From Shimia thalassica (GTDB lineage Bacteria; Pseudomonadota; Alphaproteobacteria; Rhodobacterales; Rhodobacteraceae): a DNA stretch of 64,000 bases. Shown one piece after another: positions 1 to 8,090 of the stretch. A model generated the notes under the pieces. It had not been told where the DNA came from. It worked only from the letters and a program-made list of their open reading frames with translations, and searched no databases. The position numbers were made by a program, and so were the translations under genes. The stretch covers positions 186,001 through 250,000 of the forward strand of contig NZ_CYTW01000003.1 in NCBI RefSeq assembly GCF_001458215.1, in the 5' to 3' direction. How positions within the stretch are numbered: position 1 is the stretch's first letter; every line of letters begins with the position of its first letter.

Positions 1-551
1 GGTTCTTGGGGATGCGCAACGACAAGTGCACCAAGACTGCGGGCATAGGTCATGGCGCGCGACAGAACTTTGGTATCTGCAACAACATGATCGCAATCGG
101 TAAAGGCCACTGCGCCAGCGTCCATGAGAAACCCGATTTCGGTCATCTCGCGGCCTTCGCGTCCTTTGGTCAGGGCGGCCATGGGCACAACGTTCACCGG
201 TGCGGCCTCGTTCGCACGACGGGTGGCAAATTCCAGCGTTTCCGGATTGTCGATGGTGGGCACAGTGTCCGGTCGTGTCACCATGGTGGTCACGCCACCA
301 GCCGCCGCAGCCAGACCTGCGGTCTTATAGGATTCTTTATGCCGCTCGCCCGGTTCGCAGACCTTTACGCCGATATCTACGATACCAGGTGCCAGACATT
401 TTCCACCACAATCGATGATCTCTGCAGTCTCGGGCACTGCGATTTCAGCCCCGATTGCTGCAATCTTTCCTTCGCTCACAAGAAGGCACCCCAAGGTGTC
501 CTTGCCAGTGGCTGGGTTAATCAGGCGAGCATTTGTGAAAAGTATGGTCAT
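1..551 (-). CDS. pyrC': Dihydroorotase-like protein, probable pseudo-enzyme (partial, N-terminal part)
   Basis: The first 183 codons are present; the 3' end lies beyond the left edge. The fold matches type I dihydroorotase: PGIVD at residues 56-60, EPG at 67-69, AAAAGGVTTM near 80. In active enzymes the segment after PG-x-x-D carries two metal-binding His and a substrate-binding Arg (DxHVHLREPG). Here these positions are Gly62, Lys64 and Cys66, so catalysis is not expected. Pseudomonads have an inactive PyrC' that binds aspartate carbamoyltransferase. The position of this gene downstream of pyrB on the same strand fits a similar structural role, which is inference. A true dihydroorotase should be encoded elsewhere in the genome. 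Confidence 0.85.
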   Translation of the reverse strand, partial: MTILFTNARLINPATGKDTLGCLLVSEGKIAAIGAEIAVPETAEIIDCGGKCLAPGIVDIGVKVCEPGERHKESYKTAGLAAAAGGVTTMVTRPDTVPTIDNPETLEFATRRANEAAPVNVVPMAALTKGREGREMTEIGFLMDAGAVAFTDCDHVVADTKVLSRAMTYARSLGALVVAHPQE

Positions 552-731
552 GCGATTTGCCTTTCGATTGCGCAGCGGAATGCGGGTGCGTTGTGCATAT
601 CTCTTATTGTGAGCCTGTCGGCAAGCTTCTGTCCGCTCAAAGTGGGTATGCGGCCGCCGGCCGTCACGGTCGAAGTGTGCGCCACCTTCTTTGAAACGCC
701 CCGTGGGGAGAATGGCACGCCGTTTATTCCA

Positions 732-1256
732 TCATGCATCAGACTGTCCTTTCTGGACATCGCGGATCATCCGGTAAACCGCGCGCCCATCCGGGATACG
801 TTCGAACCCGATTGGTCCAATGCGCTTTTTAAAGCCACGATACCGGCGGCCTTTGGCGAAATGGATCGTGGAAAGGCCGGCCTCTTCAAAGGTGATCGTT
901 GTGTTGTCATTGATCGGATAGCTGTCGAGCGACTTTCCCTTAACCGGTAGATCGATGGCCACGAACGCGCGCTTGTCGGTCAATGTGTACCACGTCCGTC
1001 GCCGGATGAAGGCACCGCCAAATATGGGCCCCAGCGCGATAGACAGACCAACACCGAAGTGCAGCAATCCGAACATCCAGAAAAAACCACCACCCTGAGC
1101 GGCCATGACCATCCAGAACAGTGCGAACCCCGCAAAGAAAAGCCCAAATGCGCCGCTGACGATGTTTGCGGCCCCTAAAACAAGGCCCGCATCAGGTCGC
1201 CCCTGCCACAGAATAACCTCGCCTTCATCAAGGATGCCGTCCCAGCCGTCGGTCAT
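732..1256 (-). CDS. Small membrane protein with bacterial PH-like domain (third of three)
   Basis: 174 residues. Two hydrophobic segments near residues 26-51 and 57-82 precede a domain with the YTLTDKRAFV signature seen in DUF304/bacterial PH-like proteins. The start codon overlaps the stop of the preceding gene as ATGA, which suggests translational coupling. It is the last of three PH-like membrane proteins lying between pyrB and the dihydroorotase homologue. In related genomes I recall genes in this position carrying aspartate-carbamoyltransferase names, but nothing in the sequence supports enzymatic function. Role unknown; membrane-associated scaffolding is one possibility. Confidence 0.8.
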   Translation of the reverse strand: MTDGWDGILDEGEVILWQGRPDAGLVLGAANIVSGAFGLFFAGFALFWMVMAAQGGGFFWMFGLLHFGVGLSIALGPIFGGAFIRRRTWYTLTDKRAFVAIDLPVKGKSLDSYPINDNTTITFEEAGLSTIHFAKGRRYRGFKKRIGPIGFERIPDGRAVYRMIRDVQKGQSDA

Positions 1257-1693
1257 ATGGTGCCGCCAACCTTTGCCGATTGAATCTTGCGAATGGTTTC
1301 GGGGGCGTCGCCCTGGTATTTCACCAGATGTTTGTCACCCGTTGCCGTAACAACCTGCACGACGTTGCCGAGTTTGTTCAGCTGTTTGATTTCACCCAGA
1401 CGAATGGCGCGCCCCATCGGACCCAGCAACCGCTGGTTGGTCAAATCCCAGCGCACCGAGAGTTCTTCACTCATCATGTAAAAGGCACGCACCGCCACGG
1501 CCGCCAGACCACCGATCGCCCCTGTCCAGACGTAAGGGTTTCCCAGAAAGTACAAAACAGCCATGCCGCCCGCCATCGCAAAGACCGCCATCCATGTGTT
1601 TGTACGAATGTAGGTCATGCGATCCGCTTGGAAGGAAACCAGAACCTTTTCTCCATCGGCGAGCGGGGTATCCGGGGTCATTTTCTGGGTCAT
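1253..1693 (-). CDS. Small membrane protein with bacterial PH-like domain (second of three)
   Basis: 146 residues. A hydrophobic hairpin (about residues 33-72) is followed by WDLTNQRLL and a beta-rich tail, the pattern of short DUF304/PH-like membrane proteins. It starts 12 bases after the previous PH-like gene and ends in an ATGA overlap with the next. The three PH-like proteins share topology but little identity outside the W/Y-x-LT-[DN]-x-R motif, so they are old paralogues rather than a recent duplication. Function unknown. Confidence 0.78.
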   Translation of the reverse strand: MTQKMTPDTPLADGEKVLVSFQADRMTYIRTNTWMAVFAMAGGMAVLYFLGNPYVWTGAIGGLAAVAVRAFYMMSEELSVRWDLTNQRLLGPMGRAIRLGEIKQLNKLGNVVQVVTATGDKHLVKYQGDAPETIRKIQSAKVGGTI

Positions 1694-1705
1694 GTTTGTC
1701 TCCGG

Positions 1706-2200
1706 TTACTTGGGGAAATGGGGGGCAATGTTGTCACGCGCGGCGCGAATGCTCTGTTGTACCAGTTTGCCGTTGGGCACGTATTTCAGCGTCGTTGTCA
1801 TGCCATTGTCCAGCTTCACATTGACCGCCCACCACATGAAACGGCGCACGCGCGTAATTTGTGCCAGATGCACATATGCAGGGCTGTTGTCGTCATCTGG
1901 GTTGGCAAAGATCAACCGTTGATCGGTAAGAATCCAGACATCATCGCGGCGGCGGAACCACTCAAGATGATCATCAAACAAAAAGACATAAAGCAACATA
2001 GAGGCGACGGCACTGCCCAGCCATGCAAGCAGATTATACGTCACGAAAAGTGGTCCGAGCACCGCCAAAGTCAGAACGGCAACAAGCGCCAGTTTACTCA
2101 GAAACAAAGGGAGAGCAGGGCGCCAATCCGCCAGAAGCTTTTCATCCCTTTTGTACGCGATGGGGCCTGATTTTCGCCGGGGCGTTTCGGAAGAGATCAT
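1706..2200 (-). CDS. Small membrane protein with bacterial PH-like domain (first of three)
   Basis: 164 residues from the ATG at 2200, which overlaps the stop of the upstream gene as ATGA; the longer upstream reading lies inside that gene and is rejected. Two hydrophobic segments (about residues 31-75) precede a WILTDQRLIF motif and a beta-strand-rich domain characteristic of DUF304/PH-like proteins. The first 25 residues are basic and hydrophilic. It is cotranscribed with the pyrB neighbours by spacing. Molecular role unknown. Confidence 0.78.
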   Translation of the reverse strand: MISSETPRRKSGPIAYKRDEKLLADWRPALPLFLSKLALVAVLTLAVLGPLFVTYNLLAWLGSAVASMLLYVFLFDDHLEWFRRRDDVWILTDQRLIFANPDDDNSPAYVHLAQITRVRRFMWWAVNVKLDNGMTTTLKYVPNGKLVQQSIRAARDNIAPHFPK

Positions 2201-2742
2201 TTGAACAATAAGAATCCTATAATTCCGACAAATATGAGCAAGATCGGGAGCGCCAGAACCGCCCACAGCACATTGAGATGCGGATTGGGCTGGTGGGGAT
2301 GGGGGACCTCTTCAACCACGCCGGCGCTGCCAGAGGATGGCAAGGGTTCATAATGCACGGGGGCCTTTTCCTCGCGATAGGTTCCGACCCAACGAAGTGG
2401 CGACTTTGGTGACAATTCTTGGGCATGTCCGCCAAAGGCCTTGGACAGGACGACCAAAACTGTCCCCGATAGTGCGTCGAGCCGCAGGGCATCTTGCGTC
2501 ACATCGGCTTCGGCGATGCCTAACCCTTGCACCATGTACCCACGCAGCCCGACCTCTTCGAGGTCCGCCACCGCAAACAGTTCGCCATAGTCCGGATCAA
2601 GATGCGTGGCACCCAGCGCGGATTGAACAAGGTTCAGGCAGTCTTCCGAATTCAGGTCGTGATCAAAAAGCGCACTTCCGGACTCTGGCTCATCAACGGA
2701 AAAAATGCGGATCAAGCCGAATTCCGTTTCCGAGACCTGCAT
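2197..2742 (-). CDS. Tail-anchored protein of unknown function in the pyrB operon
   Basis: 181 residues. A soluble N-terminal region of about 145 residues is followed by a Pro/His-containing linker and one C-terminal membrane segment (about residues 158-180), with almost nothing beyond it. This is the layout of a tail-anchored protein whose main domain faces the cytoplasm. No catalytic motif is recognised. It follows a 36-codon membrane ORF by 5 bases and overlaps the next gene by 4, so it sits in the same transcript as pyrB. Function unknown. Confidence 0.72.
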   Translation of the reverse strand: MQVSETEFGLIRIFSVDEPESGSALFDHDLNSEDCLNLVQSALGATHLDPDYGELFAVADLEEVGLRGYMVQGLGIAEADVTQDALRLDALSGTVLVVLSKAFGGHAQELSPKSPLRWVGTYREEKAPVHYEPLPSSGSAGVVEEVPHPHQPNPHLNVLWAVLALPILLIFVGIIGFLLFK

Positions 2743-2747
2743 GCCGT

Positions 2748-2858
2748 CTACCCCGCAATCCAGATGACAAGACCAACCATGGCAAACATCACCAGAAGGG
2801 CGATCATGGCAACGCGGCCGCTCATTTTAGGATCTTTGGGATCTTCGGGTTCGCTCAT
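2748..2858 (-). CDS. 36-residue single-span membrane protein in the pyrB operon
   Basis: The ATG at 2858 is 4 bases after the pyrB stop codon and the TAG at 2750-2748 is 5 bases before the next start. The peptide has an acidic, proline-containing head (MSEPEDPKDPK), a short polar stretch with one Arg, and about 20 hydrophobic residues rich in Met, Val, Ile and Leu to the C-terminus. A GAGG-like ribosome site lies within the end of pyrB. The tight fit between two genes of one operon and the clean transmembrane profile argue that it is real, although it is short. Function unknown. Confidence 0.6.
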   Translation of the reverse strand: MSEPEDPKDPKMSGRVAMIALLVMFAMVGLVIWIAG

Positions 2859-2862
2859 CTCT

Positions 2863-3822
2863 TCAGACCTCGCTTGCTTGTTTCGCTGCGCGGTCGGACC
2901 GCAGGTTGCGCGCGAGAAGGTCCATCGCGGCCATGCGCACTGCTACACCCATTTCGACTTGTTCCTGAATGACGGAGCGGTTGATGTCATCGGCAATCTC
3001 GCCGTCGATTTCAACGCCGCGGTTCATCGGGCCGGGGTGCATGACAATGGCGTCGGGCTTGGCATTGGCAAGCTTTTCGGCGTCCAGACCGTAACGGTGA
3101 TAATATTCCCGCTCGGACGGGATGAAACCGCCATCCATGCGTTCCTTTTGAAGGCGCAACATCATGACAACGTCGACATCTTTCAGACCTTCGTTCATGT
3201 CTTCATATATCTCGGCCCCGAGCTCGGCAAACTGGCTGGGCACCAGAGTGGGCGGGCCAACAAGACGGATACGGTTTTCCATCTTCCCAAGCAAAATCAG
3301 ATTAGAGCGCGCAACGCGGCTGTGGGCAACATCCCCGCAGATCGCGATATTGAGGCGATGCAAACGGCCTTTGGCGCGACGTATGGTCAAAGCATCCAGC
3401 AAGGCCTGCGTGGGATGCTCATGTCTTCCGTCGCCCGCATTCAAAACGGCGCAATTCACTTTCTGGGACAATAGATCCACTGCGCCGGAATGGGGATGGC
3501 GCACGACCAGCAGATCGGGGTGCATGGCGTTCAGCGTCATCGCCGTGTCGATCAGAGTTTCGCCCTTTTTGATCGAACTGGCCTGCATCGCCATGTTCAT
3601 CACGTCCGCCCCAAGCCGTTTGCCCGCCAGCTCGAAACTGGCTTGCGTGCGGGTCGAGTTCTCGAAGAACATGTTGATCTGGGTCAGGCCACTCAACGCG
3701 TCGGCATGTTTTACGTCGCGCCGGTTGAGATCAACATACTGGTCCGCCAGATCAAGGATCGCAGTGATCTCGTCGGGTCGCAGATGTTCGATCCCCAACA
3801 GGTGCTTTTGACTGAACCCCAT
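2863..3822 (-). CDS. pyrB: Aspartate carbamoyltransferase catalytic chain
   Basis: 319 residues. It catalyses carbamoyl phosphate + L-aspartate to N-carbamoyl-L-aspartate, the committed step of pyrimidine synthesis, in the cytoplasm. The carbamoyl-phosphate loop STRT is at residues 56-59, HPTQ at 136-139 and HPGPMNRG at 262-269; length is normal for a catalytic chain. No pyrI regulatory subunit is nearby. Instead an inactive-looking dihydroorotase homologue lies downstream, resembling the pyrB-pyrC' arrangement of pseudomonads. It heads an operon of at least seven genes on this strand. The promoter should lie in the 180-base region shared with the divergent UDG-family gene. Confidence 0.97.
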   Translation of the reverse strand: MGFSQKHLLGIEHLRPDEITAILDLADQYVDLNRRDVKHADALSGLTQINMFFENSTRTQASFELAGKRLGADVMNMAMQASSIKKGETLIDTAMTLNAMHPDLLVVRHPHSGAVDLLSQKVNCAVLNAGDGRHEHPTQALLDALTIRRAKGRLHRLNIAICGDVAHSRVARSNLILLGKMENRIRLVGPPTLVPSQFAELGAEIYEDMNEGLKDVDVVMMLRLQKERMDGGFIPSEREYYHRYGLDAEKLANAKPDAIVMHPGPMNRGVEIDGEIADDINRSVIQEQVEMGVAVRMAAMDLLARNLRSDRAAKQASEV

Positions 3823-3890
3823 GGTCCGCTCCTTATCCGGCTGATTGCCTGCTTATAGAAAGCACACCCACCGTGAGCAAGCGTTCCTCC

Positions 3891-3918
3891 AAGCTTCTTC
3901 TGGCTAAAAATATCCATG
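3891..3918 (-). repeat. Copy A of a 28-bp intergenic repeat
   Basis: Read on the minus strand, this begins CATGGATATTTTTAGCC and continues AGAAGAAGCTT. It matches copy B at 13069-13096 at 27 of 28 positions (A versus G at position 14). It lies between the divergent starts of pyrB and the UDG-family gene, within the likely promoter region of pyrB. Confidence 0.75.
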
Positions 3919-4002
3919 CGCACCCATGTAAATACACGACACACTCGGATGTGACTTGCTGCGCCCCTTTTTGCCACCTGACCAACACGCTAGAGTGCAG
4001 CT

Positions 4003-4782
4003 ATGGAATCGGCAATCGACTATCACACGGCGCGCGCTTTGCTGGAATGGCAAGTGGAACTCGGGGCAACCGAGGCGATGTTGGACGCGCCGTTAAACCG
4101 GTATGAAGTGCCCGAAAAACATGCCACGCCCAAACCAGTAGCAGAGGCGCAGGAAGCCCCCGTTCAACCCACTGTGGATCCTGTGGTTGTTGCGCAAAAA
4201 TGTGCGGCGTCCTGTAAGGATCTGGAGGCGCTGAAAAGGGAAATGGCTGCGTTCGAGCATTGTGAATTGAAACGTGGTGCCAGAAACCTCGTGTTTTCGG
4301 ACGGAAACCCCGCGGCACGCGTCATGATCATCGGAGAAGCACCGGGCCGAGACGAGGACCGGATCGGCAAGCCCTTTGTCGGGCGCGCGGGTCAGTTGCT
4401 TGACCGGATGTTCGAAGCCATCGACATGGGCCGCGACAATGCCTTGTCGGCGCAGTCGATTTATATCACCAATGTGTTGCCTTGGAGACCCCCCCAGAAC
4501 CGGGATCCCAAGACAGAAGAAATCGAGATGCTGAAACCCTTTTTGCAACGCCATGTGGAAATTGTGGCGCCGGATGCGATTGTCCTGATGGGCAACATTT
4601 CGTGTCAGGCCGTGTTGGGGCGCAAGGGGATCACCCGTTTACGTGGCGCATGGCAGGAAGCGTTTGGAAAACCTGTCCTGCCGATGTTTCATCCGGCCTA
4701 TCTTTTGCGCCAGCCACATGCAAAGCGCGAAACATGGGCTGATCTTCTCAGCCTCCAAGCCAAACTTCGGCAACTTGGATGA
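4003..4782 (+). CDS. Uracil-DNA glycosylase family 4-like protein lacking most Fe-S ligands
   Basis: 259 residues with an extra N-terminal region of about 85 residues. The uracil-binding loop [20 protein letters not shown] (111-130), [15 protein letters not shown] (155-169) and the HPAYLLR loop (230-236) identify the family 4 UDG fold, which excises uracil from DNA. Family 4 enzymes hold a 4Fe-4S cluster with four Cys. Here the aligned positions are Phe84, Cys87, Trp161 and Leu177, so three of four ligands are missing. It may be a cluster-free glycosylase. The next gene starts within its stop codon. Confidence 0.85.
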   Translation: MESAIDYHTARALLEWQVELGATEAMLDAPLNRYEVPEKHATPKPVAEAQEAPVQPTVDPVVVAQKCAASCKDLEALKREMAAFEHCELKRGARNLVFSDGNPAARVMIIGEAPGRDEDRIGKPFVGRAGQLLDRMFEAIDMGRDNALSAQSIYITNVLPWRPPQNRDPKTEEIEMLKPFLQRHVEIVAPDAIVLMGNISCQAVLGRKGITRLRGAWQEAFGKPVLPMFHPAYLLRQPHAKRETWADLLSLQAKLRQLG

Positions 4783-5378
4783 GGATTCTGGCGTTCTCGG
4801 ATTTGCATCTCAATGCAGCGGCCGCCGCCAATCTGGTGGCGCAAAGCAATGATGTCGATCTGGTGTTGGCTGCCGGTGATTTCTGTAACGCGCGGCATGG
4901 TCTGCGCGAGGCTCTCGGGTTGCTTGACCAGATGACATGTCGTGTGGTTGCCGTGCCCGGAAACTGCGAGAGCGAGGCGGAATTGGCATCGCTTGTGCCA
5001 CCAAACTGGACAGTTCTGCATGGTGCCAGCACCCAGATTGACGGTCTGACGATTTGTGGCTTGGGGTATGGCGTGCCCGAAACCCCGTTCGGAAGCTGGT
5101 CTTGTGATCTGTCCGAAGACGAGGCGGATCAGATGCTGTCGCCTGTTGCCCATGCAGATATCGTTGTCACCCATTCCCCGCCGAAAGGGATCGCTGACCG
5201 CACTTCCACAGGTCTGTCTGTCGGGTCGCACGCCATTCGTGATGCACTGGCGCGCCTTCAGCCCAAACTGGCGGTCTGCGGTCACGTCCATGATTGTTGG
5301 GGCGAAGAAGGGATGATCGGAAACACACCCGTTTACAATTTGGGACCGTCTGGTCGTATCTTCGAGGTGGTGCTGTGA
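4779..5378 (+). CDS. Calcineurin-like metallophosphoesterase
   Basis: 199 residues. The dinuclear metal-binding motifs appear in order: DLH (8-10), GDFCNARH (33-40), GNCE (61-64), THSPP (near 130) and GHVHDCWG (near 167). These define the short YfcE/MPP-type phosphoesterase fold. The substrate cannot be read from the sequence. The ATG overlaps the UDG stop (ATGA), so the two are probably translated together; a DNA-repair link is only suggestive. Confidence 0.88.
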   Translation: MRILAFSDLHLNAAAAANLVAQSNDVDLVLAAGDFCNARHGLREALGLLDQMTCRVVAVPGNCESEAELASLVPPNWTVLHGASTQIDGLTICGLGYGVPETPFGSWSCDLSEDEADQMLSPVAHADIVVTHSPPKGIADRTSTGLSVGSHAIRDALARLQPKLAVCGHVHDCWGEEGMIGNTPVYNLGPSGRIFEVVL

Positions 5379-5992
5379 TCGACCTGCCCGTTTTGATGGC
5401 GTTTGTTCCGGCTGCGCTGGCGCTTAATCTCACACCCGGTGCGGATATGATGTTTTGTGTCGGTCAGGGATTGCGAGCGGGGCCAAAGGCGGCACTTGCC
5501 GCGGATTTGGGTATCGCCGTCGGAGGCATGGTGCATGTCCTGCTCGCTGGGGTAGGTTTGGGCGCACTTGTTGCCGCCCATCCCGAGGTGTTTCATCTGA
5601 TCCGCTGGGTCGGTGTGTTCTATCTGCTTTATCTTGCGATACAGGCGGTGCGCGGGTCCTCGATCATTGAACAACGGCCGCCGGACGGGGCAGGCAAGGC
5701 TTTTCAAGGGGCATTGCTCGTCAACCTGACCAATCCAAAGGTGATCTTGTTTGTTTTGGCGTTTTTGCCGCAATTCGTCGATCCATCGCGTGCAGTTTGG
5801 CCACAGTTTCTTATCCTTGGCGGGGTGTTGGCTTTAGGTGGGTTGCTGGTCAACGGCGCGGCCGGGGTCTTTGCGGGCGGCTTGGGTCAAAAACTCTTGG
5901 GGTCCCCCCGATTCAATCGCGGTCTTGGCTTTGCCTCAGCCGCTATCTTTACTGCGCTGGCGCTACGGCTGGCCTTACTGGAGCAAAAATGA
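5375..5992 (+). CDS. LysE/RhtB-family amino acid exporter
   Basis: 205 residues from a GTG at 5375 that overlaps the preceding stop as GTGA; the longer in-frame reading lies within the phosphoesterase gene and is not favoured. The N-terminal segment has the family hallmark LTPGADMMF, followed by GLRAGPKAAL, and there are about six hydrophobic segments; the central LVNLTNPKVILF motif is also typical. The family exports amino acids and related small molecules across the inner membrane. The substrate is not predictable. Downstream moaB overlaps its stop. Confidence 0.9.
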   Translation: MIDLPVLMAFVPAALALNLTPGADMMFCVGQGLRAGPKAALAADLGIAVGGMVHVLLAGVGLGALVAAHPEVFHLIRWVGVFYLLYLAIQAVRGSSIIEQRPPDGAGKAFQGALLVNLTNPKVILFVLAFLPQFVDPSRAVWPQFLILGGVLALGGLLVNGAAGVFAGGLGQKLLGSPRFNRGLGFASAAIFTALALRLALLEQK

Positions 5993-6534
5993 TGCCGCGT
6001 TTTGATGAAACAAAAGAGTTTGTTCCTGTCCGCATTGCAGTGATGACCGTCAGCGACACACGGGCGCTGGATCAGGATAAATCGGGTGACACCCTCGTGG
6101 GGCGCATTGAAAAAGCGGGGCACATTGTGGCGGATCGTCTGATCCTGCGGGACGAGCGGGACCAGATCGCAGAGCAGCTGCGGACATGGTGCGCCAATCC
6201 GGACATTGACGTGATCATCACGACGGGTGGCACCGGACTCACGGGGCGGGACGTCACCGTCGAGGCGCACAGGGATGTCTACGAAAAAGAGATCGAAGCC
6301 TTCTCAACCGTGTTTACAATCGTCTCTATGAACAAGATCGGAACGTCAGCCGTTCAAAGCCGTGCAACAGGAGGAGTCGCGCAAGGCACCTATCTGTTTG
6401 CGTTGCCAGGATCACCGGGCGCGTGCAAGGACGCCTGGGACGAAATCCTTGCCTATCAATTGGACTATCGGCACCTCCCGTGCAATTTTGTCGAGATTTT
6501 TCCGCGTTTGGACGAACATTTGCGACGGAAATAG
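5989..6534 (+). CDS. moaB: Molybdenum cofactor biosynthesis protein B (MoaB/MogA family)
   Basis: 181 residues. VMTVSDTR near residue 18, the TTGGTGLTGRD motif (78-88) and the C-terminal ALPGSPGACKDAW match MoaB. These proteins bind molybdopterin and adenylylate it before molybdenum insertion. The start is the ATG at 5989 (ATGA overlap) or the ATG directly after it at 5992. A larger molybdenum-cofactor cluster (fdhD-mobA-mobB-moeA) lies 15 kb downstream, so these functions are split between two loci. Confidence 0.92.
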   Translation: MMPRFDETKEFVPVRIAVMTVSDTRALDQDKSGDTLVGRIEKAGHIVADRLILRDERDQIAEQLRTWCANPDIDVIITTGGTGLTGRDVTVEAHRDVYEKEIEAFSTVFTIVSMNKIGTSAVQSRATGGVAQGTYLFALPGSPGACKDAWDEILAYQLDYRHLPCNFVEIFPRLDEHLRRK

Positions 6535-6626
6535 AGATTTCTCCCGTATGACCTAGGCGGAATTGGCAATTTTCGTGTGAAGGACCAATATAATCTTATG
6601 TGCGTGCCAGTAGGGAAGAACCAGAA

Positions 6627-8084
6627 ATGCGTTTCTTGAGAAAAAGTCTGACAGGGCTGTTTTTGCTCTCAGTGACGATTGGTCTGTTGTTGTTTGCCGG
6701 TATGATGGTTTCCAACGCCTATCAGGAAAAAGTGGCACAAGAGAACCGTGCTCCGCAGGGGCGAGAACGCGTGTATGCGGTGAATGTTGTCAAGGTTGAA
6801 CCGGGTGAGGTAACCCCCGAGTTGATCGCATTCGGTCAGGTGAAAAGCCGACGCAGCCTTGAAGTGCGGGCCAAAGCCTCGGGTACGATTGTGCAGATTT
6901 CCGACGATTTCATCGAAGGCGGGCGTGTCGAAGAGGGGCAATTCCTGCTGCAGGTTGATCCGACCAACGCAGAATATGCCATTGACCGCCTGACCAATGA
7001 TTTACGCGACGCCGAAGTTGAAAAACGTGACGCTCTGCGTTCGCTCGATCTGGCGGGTGACGAGCTTGAAGCGGCGATGGCACAGGCCGATTTGCGCCAA
7101 CGCGCCCTCACACGCCAAAATGATCTGCAAACGCGCGGGGTCGGGACCTCAGCCGCTGCTGAAGCTGCGGAATTGGCATTGGCCGCCGCCAATCAGGCCA
7201 CGCTGTCTCGACGGCAAGCGGTTGCACAGGCCGAAGGGCGCAGGGAACAGGCCGAAACGCGGCTCGAGCGGACCCGCATCGCCTTGGACGAAGCGCAACG
7301 TGATCTTGCCGAAACAACCTTGGTCGCGGACTTTACCGGTACGCTGAGCGAGGTGAACGTTGTGAAGGGGCGGCTTGTCTCGGCCAATGAAAAGCTCGCG
7401 ACGCTGGTTGATTCCGATGCCCTTGAAGTGAGCTTTCGGGTCTCGACATCCCAGTACGTTCGCCTTTTGGACGAAAACGGTGATTTGCGGTCATCCGAGG
7501 TCAAGGTGGACCTTGATGTGTTGGGGCAGGATTTGAACAGCAACGGCGTTGTAACACGCGAAGGGGCTGTTGTTGGCGAAGGGCAGACCGGACGCCAGAT
7601 TTTTGCGCAACTGGATACCGCCGGAGGGTTCAAACCGGGTGATTTCGTGACCGTGCATGTGCGTGAAAACGCCTTGACCGAAGTTGTTGAATTGCCTGCA
7701 ACGGCTCTGGATGCCACCGGCCAGATCTTGGTGGTCGATGACCGCGAGCGGCTCGAGCTGGTTCCGGTGACACTTTTGCGCCGTCAGGCAGACACGGTGA
7801 TTGTGCGGGGAGATGCCTTGCAGGACCGTCTGGTCGTGACACGCCGCACGCCATTGCTGGGGCAGGGCATTCAGGTGAAACCGCTGATTGCGGGGCAACC
7901 CACGCAACCCGAAGCCCCCGAAATGATCGAACTGACCGATGATCAGCGGGTCGCGATGATCGCCTTTGTCCGAGACAACAAAAAGATGCCGGACACGATG
8001 CGGGATCGCATCCTTGGAGCACTGGAAAAGGACAAAGTGCCTTCCAAACTGGTCAAGCGTCTTCAGGATCGGATGGGAGGGTAA
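6627..8084 (+). CDS. RND efflux periplasmic adaptor subunit (HlyD/AcrA family)
   Basis: 485 residues from the ATG at 6627, chosen because AGGGAAG at 6612-6618 is correctly spaced; a GTG at 6600 has no such site. An N-terminal membrane anchor (about residues 6-27) is followed by a lipoyl-like half-motif, a long alpha-helical hairpin rich in Ala, Glu and Arg (about 115-225), and a beta-barrel region. The protein should bridge the inner-membrane pump encoded next, 6 bases downstream, to an outer-membrane channel. No channel gene is present in the window. The last 50 residues are hydrophilic and unusual for an adaptor. Confidence 0.92.
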   Translation: MRFLRKSLTGLFLLSVTIGLLLFAGMMVSNAYQEKVAQENRAPQGRERVYAVNVVKVEPGEVTPELIAFGQVKSRRSLEVRAKASGTIVQISDDFIEGGRVEEGQFLLQVDPTNAEYAIDRLTNDLRDAEVEKRDALRSLDLAGDELEAAMAQADLRQRALTRQNDLQTRGVGTSAAAEAAELALAAANQATLSRRQAVAQAEGRREQAETRLERTRIALDEAQRDLAETTLVADFTGTLSEVNVVKGRLVSANEKLATLVDSDALEVSFRVSTSQYVRLLDENGDLRSSEVKVDLDVLGQDLNSNGVVTREGAVVGEGQTGRQIFAQLDTAGGFKPGDFVTVHVRENALTEVVELPATALDATGQILVVDDRERLELVPVTLLRRQADTVIVRGDALQDRLVVTRRTPLLGQGIQVKPLIAGQPTQPEAPEMIELTDDQRVAMIAFVRDNKKMPDTMRDRILGALEKDKVPSKLVKRLQDRMGG

Positions 8085-8090
8085 CCAGCC

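Noticed and set aside
548-760. 70-codon minus-strand ORF filling the gap between the third PH-like gene and the dihydroorotase homologue, ending in an ATGA overlap
   Set aside because: No recognisable fold, no ribosome site, Arg/Thr-rich composition of untranslated leader; overlap may be chance. Left out for lack of support.
6-950. Long plus-strand ORF over the dihydroorotase homologue and PH-like gene
   Set aside because: Antisense shadow: Cys/His/Arg-rich, no family pattern, and the opposite strand has clear genes.
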